Shown: one piece after another, positions 6,768 to 14,280 of the stretch
Numbering within the stretch: the first letter of the stretch is position 1
How the letters are laid out: every line of letters begins with the position of its first letter
DNA from: Eubacterium sp. CAG:786
GTDB taxonomy: Bacteria > Bacillota > Clostridia > Oscillospirales > Ruminococcaceae
NCBI GenBank assembly: GCA_000432175.1
Contig: HF989466.1
Span: 17,745-36,333, forward strand
Direction of reading: 5' to 3'
Length of the DNA: 18,589 bases
Translations under genes and position numbers: made by a program
The notes under the pieces: generated by a model
The model's database searches: none
Told to the model about the DNA's origin: nothing
What the model saw: the letters and a program-made list of their open reading frames with translations, nothing else

Positions 6768-8870
6768 ATGGCTGACAAAAATATTATAGACGCAATGTGG
6801 GATGATTCCCCGGTCGATGTTTCCACTGAAGTTAACTTTATATGGTCCATCGCAAACAAACTGCGCGGACCGTATCGCAGCGACAAGTATAAGGACGTCA
6901 TCATTCCGATGACGATTATCCGCCGTTTTGAATGCGCGCTTGCTCCAACCAAGAAGAAGGTCGTGGAGCAGTTCAAGGCTAAACCGAATTTTCCCGCAAA
7001 GGCGATGTACCGCATTTCAGGCTTTCAGTTTTATAACACCAGTGAATTTGACCTTGCGGAGCTTGTAAACGACGCAGACCACATTGCCGCCAATTTCAGG
7101 AGTTATCTGCAAGGCTTCTCTGCCAATGTGCTTGAGATCCTGATGTCCAAGGAGCGCGGTCTGAACTTTGGTGAAGAAATCGACAAGATGGACAAAAATA
7201 ATCGCCTGCTTTCTGTCATCAAGGCGTTCTCCGAGCTTGACCTCGACCCGCATACAATCGACAATGTGAAGATGGGATACATTTTCGAGGAACTCATTCG
7301 CAAGTTCTCTGAAAATGCCGAGGCAGGCGACCACTACACCGGGCGCGACATCATCAAACTGATGGTTAACATTCTGCTTGCCGAGGGCTGCGACGATATC
7401 TTCGACGACGGCAAGGTCATCACCATACTTGACCAGGCGTGCGGTACCGGCGGTATGCTCTCAACCAGTTACAACTTCATCAAGCGTTACAATCCCTCGG
7501 CGGACGTGCGCCTGTTCGGTCAGGAAATCAACCCGGAATCTTACGCTATGTGCCTTGCCGAAATGCTCATCAAGGGACAGAACGCAGAAAACATCTGCTA
7601 CCAGGACACAATGAAAGCCGACCGATTCAAGTCTGCCAAGATGCGGTTCGTGCTGGAAAATCCGCCGTTCGGTACTGCATGGGGCGGCAAGGACGCCGCA
7701 GAGGGCGTCGAGGACGCAGTCAACGCAGAATACCAGAAAGGCTTTGACGGACGCTGGGGCGCGGGTCTGCCCGGCTCCGGGGATATGCAGATGTTGTTCT
7801 TGCAGTCTGCAATTGATAAGATGGATGATAATTTCGGTCGTGCAGCAATTATTGAGAATGGAAGTCCAATGTTTAACGGACAAACCGCTTCCGGTGAGAG
7901 TCAGATTCGCCGCTGGCTGCTGGAAAATGACCTTATCGAAGCAATCATAGCCCTGCCAACTGACCTGTTCTACAACACCGGAATTGCTACATACATCTGG
8001 GTGCTCTCCAAGAACAAACGTGCCGAGCGCAAGGGCAAAATTCAGCTTATCGACGCTTCGTCGTTCTCCCACAAACTGCGCAAGGCTCTGGGCGACAAGA
8101 AAAACGAGATCTCTCCCGAAGACCGCAGCACTATCACAAAGCTGTATGACGATTTTGCGGAGAACGAATACTGCAAGATCTACCCCAACGAGGAGTTCAT
8201 TTATCGCGAGTACACGGTAATGCAGCCCCTCCAGCGCAGCTATGCCATTACGGAAGAGCGCATCGAAACTATGCTCTCCAAGGGTTCTCTGTCATCGCTG
8301 TACGACCAGCCCAAGGTATACGAGCTCGAAAATTCCGAGGAACTTACCGGGAAAGACCGAAAAAAGCTGGAAACATATCGGGCAGGTCAGCCTGTCTACA
8401 AAGCGATAATTGAAACGCTGAAAGCAGCGGTTTCGGAGCAGGTCTACAATTCTCCGAAAGCGTTCATGCCGGTGCTGACAAAAGTTCTGTCTTCTGTGAC
8501 GGCAGATAAGAAGCTGCTTGAGAAAATCGCAGCCGGGCTTTCCGTCATGGACAAGAACGCGGAAATTCAGCGCGACCGCAAGGGCAATATCATCTACGAC
8601 AAGGAAACCAAGGACACCGAACTTGTGAAATGGGAGGAAAGCATCGAGGAATATATGGCGCGTGAGGTTCTGCCACATATTCCCGACGCCGCCGCGTTCT
8701 TTGAGGAGAATCTCGGCGCAAAGAATCCCGTTATCAGAACCGGGGCGGAGATTCCGTTCACGCGGTATTTCTACAAATATCAGCAACCTGCCGCCAGTGA
8801 AGAGTTGGAAGCCAGGTTTTCAGAATTGGAGCTTTCAGTGTCTGAGCGTGTAGCGCGGCTGTTTGAGTAA
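6768..8870 (+). CDS. hsdM: Type I restriction-modification DNA adenine methyltransferase subunit HsdM (700 aa)
   Basis: This subunit transfers a methyl group from S-adenosylmethionine to adenine N6 in the type I complex. An N-terminal helical HsdM_N domain (about 15-150) precedes the N6-methyltransferase domain. The SAM-binding motif I is DQACGTGGM (222-230) and the catalytic motif IV is N298-P-P-F301. The long C-terminal part (about 480-700) includes a helical region that contacts HsdS. At 700 residues it is longer than classical HsdM (about 500-530) but fits the long-form group. It is the first gene after the strong promoter, with a modest AGAAAGGT ribosome site. Base composition is high (35 of 60 G+C in 7501-7560), except for an AT-richer patch near 7801-7900 (23 of 60 in 7801-7860). 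Confidence 0.95.
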   Translation: MADKNIIDAMWDDSPVDVSTEVNFIWSIANKLRGPYRSDKYKDVIIPMTIIRRFECALAPTKKKVVEQFKAKPNFPAKAMYRISGFQFYNTSEFDLAELVNDADHIAANFRSYLQGFSANVLEILMSKERGLNFGEEIDKMDKNNRLLSVIKAFSELDLDPHTIDNVKMGYIFEELIRKFSENAEAGDHYTGRDIIKLMVNILLAEGCDDIFDDGKVITILDQACGTGGMLSTSYNFIKRYNPSADVRLFGQEINPESYAMCLAEMLIKGQNAENICYQDTMKADRFKSAKMRFVLENPPFGTAWGGKDAAEGVEDAVNAEYQKGFDGRWGAGLPGSGDMQMLFLQSAIDKMDDNFGRAAIIENGSPMFNGQTASGESQIRRWLLENDLIEAIIALPTDLFYNTGIATYIWVLSKNKRAERKGKIQLIDASSFSHKLRKALGDKKNEISPEDRSTITKLYDDFAENEYCKIYPNEEFIYREYTVMQPLQRSYAITEERIETMLSKGSLSSLYDQPKVYELENSEELTGKDRKKLETYRAGQPVYKAIIETLKAAVSEQVYNSPKAFMPVLTKVLSSVTADKKLLEKIAAGLSVMDKNAEIQRDRKGNIIYDKETKDTELVKWEESIEEYMAREVLPHIPDAAAFFEENLGAKNPVIRTGAEIPFTRYFYKYQQPAASEELEARFSELELSVSERVARLFE

Positions 8871-8883
8871 GGGCGGTGGCAAT

Positions 8884-10134
8884 ATGACAGGAACAAAGTT
8901 TAGCGGAATCGCAAGCATAGGAGATATTCCTGCACACTGGAAAACATATCGCATTAAGTCACTTTTATCATTGAGGAGCGAAAAGAACAGCGGTGACCGT
9001 GATTTGCTGTCTGTATATTTGGATAGGGGCGTCATCTCTTACAACGATTCTGATGGTATGCAAGTTCACAAACCGAGTGCTGACTTGTCAAATTATCAAA
9101 ATGTCCACACCGGAGACTTTGTATTGAATAATCAGCAGGCATGGAGAGGTTCGGTCGGAGTTTCAAAATACGATGGAATCATTAGTCCAGCATATTTTGT
9201 CTTTTCACTGAGTGATAAATGTGACCCAGATTATATGAATTTTCTGCTACGAGACGGAAGTATGGTTCAGCAATACGAAACCGCTTCTCGTGGAGTAGGA
9301 ACAATACAGCGCAATCTGTATGCATTGTGGTTTTACGAAAGTTTGGTTGCACTGCCACCTCTTGCTGAGCAGCGCCGCATTGCCGATTTTCTCGACACCA
9401 AATGTTCCGAAATAGATTCGCTGACCGCTGACATTCAGGCGCAAATCGACACGCTGGAGCAGTACAAGCGTTCAATAATCACCGAAACCGTCACCAGAGG
9501 GCTGAATCCCGATGCTGAGATGAAGGACAGTGGAGTGTTTTATATGGCTCCGATGAATGCGTCATGGCGGCTAACAAAAATCGGCTATATTTGCACAAAG
9601 CTGTCGCGGTCTTTTGTTTCAGATGATACCGCACTAATTTGCTCGAATAAAGGAAAGGTGCAAGTTCGTTCAGATGACTTAACTGGAATCATGGTTAGCG
9701 ATGACAATGCAATGCAGGGCATTCACGCGGGTGATATTGCTATTCACGGAATGGATACTTGGCATGGTGCAATAGCCTTATCTGAGTTTGACGGCAAAAT
9801 CACTCGTGTAGTTCATGTATGTGATAGCACGGAAGATAAGCGCTTTATCGTTTATTATATGCAACATCTCGCATTCCAAGGTGTTTATAAATTGATATCT
9901 AACGGTGTTCGTGGAAATACAAGTGATTTCCGCAGTTGGGATAAAGTGCGTGATATTTGGATTGCAATTCCGAAAACAAGGCAGGAACAAAAGGCAATTT
10001 GTGACTATCTTGACAGGAAGTGTAATGATATCGAAGAAATAATATCCACTAAGAAACAGCAGCTTGCGGTTCTTGAAGAATACAAGAAATCTCTGATTTT
10101 CGAGTATGTAACCGGCAAGAAGGAGGTTATTTAA
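8884..10134 (+). CDS. hsdS: Type I restriction-modification specificity subunit HsdS (416 aa)
   Basis: This is the DNA-reading subunit of the type I enzyme. It has the usual two-fold layout. Target recognition domain 1 spans about 5-160. Conserved helical spacer 1 is about 163-215, with LPPLAEQRRIADFLD and then a long coiled coil. Target recognition domain 2 is about 216-365. Spacer 2 is at the C-terminus, with IPKTRQEQKAICDYLD and a coiled coil. Each recognition domain reads one half of a bipartite site; the site cannot be predicted. The start is the ATG at 8884 behind a GGTGG-type ribosome site; an in-frame TTG at 8863 overlaps the hsdM end. Spacer 1 is GC-richer (31 of 60 in 9421-9480) than domain 2 (19 of 60 in 9841-9900), which suggests recognition-domain exchange. 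Confidence 0.93.
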   Translation: MTGTKFSGIASIGDIPAHWKTYRIKSLLSLRSEKNSGDRDLLSVYLDRGVISYNDSDGMQVHKPSADLSNYQNVHTGDFVLNNQQAWRGSVGVSKYDGIISPAYFVFSLSDKCDPDYMNFLLRDGSMVQQYETASRGVGTIQRNLYALWFYESLVALPPLAEQRRIADFLDTKCSEIDSLTADIQAQIDTLEQYKRSIITETVTRGLNPDAEMKDSGVFYMAPMNASWRLTKIGYICTKLSRSFVSDDTALICSNKGKVQVRSDDLTGIMVSDDNAMQGIHAGDIAIHGMDTWHGAIALSEFDGKITRVVHVCDSTEDKRFIVYYMQHLAFQGVYKLISNGVRGNTSDFRSWDKVRDIWIAIPKTRQEQKAICDYLDRKCNDIEEIISTKKQQLAVLEEYKKSLIFEYVTGKKEVI

Positions 10135-10892
10135 TGGCAACTTTTGAAGAACAACTGAATGAACTTCTGGAACGCACAAAATCAATTAAAGCGCCTGTCA
10201 ATGCAGCACCGATAGGAACAAGCATGAGCGATTATAATCACCCCAGTGACGTATGGGTTAATGATGTTGAAATTTTCTATAATAAATATCTGAAAAAACA
10301 CTCACTTGGAGATAGAATTAAATCCATACTTTTTCACAGAACAACTAGCGCATATAAGGAACTTATTGGCTGTTTGGAAAGCATAAAGAATGATACTGAA
10401 TTTGTTAATGAAATGAATGGCGTTTCTATGATTAATATCCCAAAATATCGTGCAAAAGATGTTCCTGAATATGATGTGTTTATTTCTCATGCCAATAAGG
10501 ATAAGGAAAATCTGATAGAAGAATTGTATGGCTCGCTCAAAACTCTTGGCGTAAAAATTTTCTACGATAAAGAGTCTTTGGAGTGGGGTGATAACTGGAA
10601 GGATAGAATTCTTAACGGCACGAAAAAAGCAGAGTTCGCAATTATCGTTATTTCGGAGAACTTCTTTGATAGGGAATGGACTGAGCGAGAACTATCTGAG
10701 TTTTTGAACCGGCAGAACAGAAACGGTCAAAAGCTGATTCTGCCGATTTTGCACAACATCACAGTTTCACAACTACAAGAAAAGTATCCGTCTGTGGCAA
10801 ATATCCAAGCAATTGACTCATCCAAATATAGTTGTGATCAGATTGCTTTGCTTTTTGCACGTCAACTAATAAAACGGCTGAAAAGCGTTTAA
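10134..10892 (+). CDS. TIR-domain protein inside the type I operon, probable NAD-consuming effector (252 aa)
   Basis: The C-terminal TIR domain (about 113-240) begins with YDVFISHANKDKE, has the BB-loop region KIFYDKESLEWGDNW, and carries W182-TER-E186-L. In that motif the glutamate is at the place of the catalytic residue of NAD-cleaving TIR proteins. The N-terminal 110 residues are unassigned, partly helical, and have no membrane segment. Bacterial TIR proteins commonly deplete NAD or make cyclic ADP-ribose signals in abortive anti-phage defence. The ATG overlaps the hsdS stop by one base and AGGAGG lies 7 bases upstream, so it is cotranscribed with the type I genes. It is strongly AT-rich (17 of 60 G+C in 10381-10440). 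Activity and trigger are inferred, not shown. Confidence 0.88.
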   Translation: MATFEEQLNELLERTKSIKAPVNAAPIGTSMSDYNHPSDVWVNDVEIFYNKYLKKHSLGDRIKSILFHRTTSAYKELIGCLESIKNDTEFVNEMNGVSMINIPKYRAKDVPEYDVFISHANKDKENLIEELYGSLKTLGVKIFYDKESLEWGDNWKDRILNGTKKAEFAIIVISENFFDREWTERELSEFLNRQNRNGQKLILPILHNITVSQLQEKYPSVANIQAIDSSKYSCDQIALLFARQLIKRLKSV

Positions 10893-10908
10893 AAGAGGTA
10901 TCTTTATC

Positions 10909-11301
10909 ATGAAAGCTGAATATGTTACATCCACTCTTGGTACAGGAACCGAACTTCATATTTCCTCTGCTGAGTACAAGCGCATTAATAACGAGGACGG
11001 GTGGAACGATCATCCAAACTTGATGTTTGCAGTGATATCTTATACCAGTGCAAATCGGTGCACAAATTCAATCAAGAATAGAGATCTGGAAGAAGCATTT
11101 CGTCACATCAAAAAAGCTGGGACCATTGTTCTTGCAACTAAAACAGATGCAGAAACCGCATGGTGCGAGGTATATGCAATAACGGAAGGGAAAATTATAC
11201 CTGTTATTACCAGCAATGACGGTAGTGATTTCAATATAAACTATTCAGGCAAGACAAAAAGAGAAAGAAATAAAACCCGGAAAGAAAGAGAGGATGATTA
11301 A
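10909..11301 (+). CDS. Unknown 130-aa protein between TIR gene and hsdR
   Basis: I do not recognise this protein. It is soluble, with no signal peptide or membrane segment. A predicted alpha/beta core (about 35-102) includes LMFAVISYT, an amphipathic helix DLEEAFRHIKKA, the strand GTIVLATKT, and VYAITEGKIIPVI. A highly charged, probably disordered tail follows (about 114-130, rich in K, R and E). The gene looks real: an AGAGG site is 10 bases before the ATG, it sits 16 bases after the TIR gene, and it overlaps or abuts hsdR. It is AT-rich like the TIR gene (22 of 60 G+C in 11041-11100). A role as TIR partner, sensor or antitoxin is conjecture from position. Confidence 0.75.
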   Translation: MKAEYVTSTLGTGTELHISSAEYKRINNEDGWNDHPNLMFAVISYTSANRCTNSIKNRDLEEAFRHIKKAGTIVLATKTDAETAWCEVYAITEGKIIPVITSNDGSDFNINYSGKTKRERNKTRKEREDD

Positions 11302-11302
11302 C

Positions 11303-14269
11303 ATGAATAATATTCTCTCCGAAAAAGAATACCAGCATTTCATCATGGACAGGCTCTCGCAGGACAACGGTTACATTATCCGCAAAGCAGCCAGCTATGA
11401 CCGCCTGTTCGCCATGGACCGCGAGCTGCTGTTCCAATTCCTGAACGACACTCAGCCCGACGAGATGGCGGCGCTCCGTAAAATCTATAAATCCGACCTT
11501 GAGGATACCCTTGTCAGCTTTATAAATGCCGAGGTGACCAAGACCCGCGGCAGCCTGCTGGACGTGCTGAAGCATGGCATTGAGATCTCCAACATGAAGC
11601 TGGAACTCATGTACACCAGACCCGCGACCACTTTCAACCATGAACTGCTGGCAAGGTACGAAAAGAACATTTTCTCCGTTATGGAGGAAGTCTGGGCAAG
11701 CGATGACGAGCGTGTTGACCTTGTCATCTTCCTGAACGGCCTTGCTATCATGTCCTTTGAACTGAAATGCAACGCAGCCGGGCAGTCCTATCAGGACGCC
11801 ATATATCAGTTCCGTGTGGACCGCAATCCGAAAACCCGCCTGTTCTGGTTTAAGGCAGGCTGCCTTGTTAACTTCGCTATGGATCTGGAGCAGGTCTATA
11901 TGACAACCAGGCTCGCAGGAAATGCGACTTTCTTCCTGCCGTTCAACATGGGCTGCGGCGAAGGAGTTGAAGCCGGTGCGGGCAATCCAACTTTCAAGGA
12001 CAAATACAGCGTGTCATATATGTGGGAGGATATTCTGACAAAGGATACCGTCCTCGACCTTATCAGCAAGTTAATCTTTATCGAAACCAAGGAAAGCAAG
12101 GACGAGCTGACAGGAAAAACGAAAAAATCCGAGAATGTCATATTCCCCCGGTATCATCAGCTCGATGTGATACGCAAGCTGCTGGCTGATGTCCGCGACA
12201 ACGGCACAACGCAGAATTATCTGATTCAGCACAGTGCAGGCTCGGGCAAAACGAACTCCATCGCATGGCTGGCTCACCGCCTGACTTCGCTGCACGACGC
12301 AGACAATAAAATCATCTTTGACAATGTTGTGATAATTACGGACCGCGTCGTGGTTGACCGTCAGCTTCAGAAAGCAATTATGGGTATGGAGCATAAAGCC
12401 GGGCTTATCCGTGTCATGGACGACAAGTGCAACTCCGACGACCTTGCCATAGCGCTGAACGGCAATACGAAAATCATCGCAACCACAATTCAGAAATTCC
12501 CGTATATCGTGGACAACGTTGCGGGGCTGAAAAATAAGCGCTTTGCAGTTATTATCGACGAAGCTCATTCCTCCACGGCAGGAAAGGATATGGCGGCAGT
12601 CACAAAGTCGCTGGGTGCTGGCGAGCAGGAAGCCGCCGATGCTGAGGATATCATCACGGACGAGATACGCAGAAACGGCAAGCAGGCAAATGTTTCCATG
12701 TTCGCCTTTACTGCCACTCCGAAACCGACGACCATTCAGCTGTTCGGCCGCCTGAATACAAAAGGTCAGCGCGAGGCGTTCCATATCTACTCCATGAAGC
12801 AGGCTATCGAGGAAGGCTTTATTCTCGATGTGCTCCAGAATTATACGACTTACAACACATTCTATCAAATCAACAAGGAAATAGAAGAAGACCCGCGCTG
12901 CAAGACGATCGAAGCAAAACGGCAGATTGCCCGCTTTGTGGAACTGCACGAAACAAATATTGCCCAGCGTGTGGAGGTCATTGTGGAGCACTTCCGCACA
13001 ACCGTTATGCCTGAACTCGGCGGCATGGCAAAGGCAATGGTCATTACTGCTTCCAGACAAGGCGCAGTGAAGTACCGTCAGGCTTTTGAGGATTATACCA
13101 AGAAGAAAGGCTACACGGATATCAAGGCTCTGGTGGCTTTCTCCGGAAAGGTAAAGCTTCCCGACGATGATACCGAATATTCCGAGGCTTCCATGAATGG
13201 CTTCCCGGAGGACAGGCTGACAAAGGAGTTCAACAAGGACGAATACCAGGTCCTGCTGGTCGCCAATAAATATCAAACCGGGTTCGACCAGCCGAAGCTC
13301 TGCGCTATGTATGTGCTGAAAAAGCTGAAAGGCGTGTCTGCCGTTCAGACGCTTTCCCGCCTGAACCGTATCTGCCCGCCGTTTGACAAGAAAACATTCG
13401 TGCTGGATTTTGTAAATTCCTACGAGGACATTACATCTGCGTTTTCGACTTTTTATACGACCACGCTGCTCTCCAATTCAGTAACTCCGACGACCATTTA
13501 TGACCAGGAAGCGAAAATCGACGCGTACACCGTACTTGACCCCGATGATATCGAAAAAGCCAACGAACTGCTCTACAAAGGGAATATTTCCTCCAAGGAC
13601 AAGCAGAAGCTGACTTTCTACTTCAAGCGGTCGAAAAATATGATCGAGCAGTATGAACCGCTCAGGCAGCAGGAGATTGTGTCACAGATGCGGCATTTTG
13701 TGCGGTTTTATGAGTTTTTGCTGCAGGTGTCCTGCTTCGAGGATACCGAACTGCATAAGAAGTACAATTTCATCACTTATCTGCTGGCATACATCAATAT
13801 CAAACATCCCGGCGGAGGCTATAATCTGGACGGTAAAATCAAGGCAACCAATTTCGTACAGAAAAAAGCTGAAGAACACACCAATCCTAAGTTGGTAGCG
13901 CAGCCGATTGTAAAGCTGCCCACTGCGGAGAGCTTTGGACTGACCGAGGCAAAAGAAGAACGACTTTCCGAAATCATTGCGGAAATCAACAGCCGGACGG
14001 GAAAAGCGTATGATAATGACGTTGCGGTCAAAGCTATGCTTCAGATAAGAGATATCCTGCTGAAATCCGACAAGCTGAAAACCAGCGCCAAAAATAATAC
14101 CGTCAAAGACTTTGAGTTTTCGTACTTTGACGATATCGACAACGCGCTGATCGAAGGGCTGGAACAGAATCAGGACTTCTTTTCCCTGTTGCTCAGTAAT
14201 GATGAAATAAAGAAGCAGGTTCTTGGTATCTTCACTGATGAGATATACAAGAGCCTGCGGGAAGCGTAA
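11303..14269 (+). CDS. hsdR: Type I restriction endonuclease subunit HsdR (988 aa)
   Basis: This is the translocating and cutting subunit. The N-terminal PD-(D/E)XK nuclease has D139 and E153-L-K155, followed by the QSYQDAIYQ stretch (QxxxY motif) typical of HsdR. The SF2 translocase has Walker A GSGKT (313-317) and DEAH (419-422). It also has the FTATPKPT motif and, in the second RecA lobe, QTGFDQPKL and QTLSRLNRICPP. A helical C-terminus (about 730-988) docks on HsdM. The length is normal. I chose the ATG at 11303 because GAGAGG lies 9 bases before it. An ATG at 11294 in the same frame has the ribosome site directly abutting it. GC-rich like hsdM (35 of 60 in 11521-11580). Confidence 0.95.
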   Translation: MNNILSEKEYQHFIMDRLSQDNGYIIRKAASYDRLFAMDRELLFQFLNDTQPDEMAALRKIYKSDLEDTLVSFINAEVTKTRGSLLDVLKHGIEISNMKLELMYTRPATTFNHELLARYEKNIFSVMEEVWASDDERVDLVIFLNGLAIMSFELKCNAAGQSYQDAIYQFRVDRNPKTRLFWFKAGCLVNFAMDLEQVYMTTRLAGNATFFLPFNMGCGEGVEAGAGNPTFKDKYSVSYMWEDILTKDTVLDLISKLIFIETKESKDELTGKTKKSENVIFPRYHQLDVIRKLLADVRDNGTTQNYLIQHSAGSGKTNSIAWLAHRLTSLHDADNKIIFDNVVIITDRVVVDRQLQKAIMGMEHKAGLIRVMDDKCNSDDLAIALNGNTKIIATTIQKFPYIVDNVAGLKNKRFAVIIDEAHSSTAGKDMAAVTKSLGAGEQEAADAEDIITDEIRRNGKQANVSMFAFTATPKPTTIQLFGRLNTKGQREAFHIYSMKQAIEEGFILDVLQNYTTYNTFYQINKEIEEDPRCKTIEAKRQIARFVELHETNIAQRVEVIVEHFRTTVMPELGGMAKAMVITASRQGAVKYRQAFEDYTKKKGYTDIKALVAFSGKVKLPDDDTEYSEASMNGFPEDRLTKEFNKDEYQVLLVANKYQTGFDQPKLCAMYVLKKLKGVSAVQTLSRLNRICPPFDKKTFVLDFVNSYEDITSAFSTFYTTTLLSNSVTPTTIYDQEAKIDAYTVLDPDDIEKANELLYKGNISSKDKQKLTFYFKRSKNMIEQYEPLRQQEIVSQMRHFVRFYEFLLQVSCFEDTELHKKYNFITYLLAYINIKHPGGGYNLDGKIKATNFVQKKAEEHTNPKLVAQPIVKLPTAESFGLTEAKEERLSEIIAEINSRTGKAYDNDVAVKAMLQIRDILLKSDKLKTSAKNNTVKDFEFSYFDDIDNALIEGLEQNQDFFSLLLSNDEIKKQVLGIFTDEIYKSLREA

Positions 14270-14280
14270 GAGGTGGTTTC

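Noticed and set aside
7461..8072. 203-codon open frame antisense to hsdM
   Set aside because: It overlaps the methyltransferase core; no ribosome site or family resemblance.
8884..10134. Phase-variable inverting hsdS
   Set aside because: Only one hsdS is present, with no second partial hsdS, no long inverted repeats and no recombinase gene in the operon.
12071..13276. 401-codon open frame antisense to hsdR
   Set aside because: It is a by-product of the GC-biased codons of hsdR on the other strand; hsdR has full nuclease and helicase motifs and the antisense product resembles nothing.
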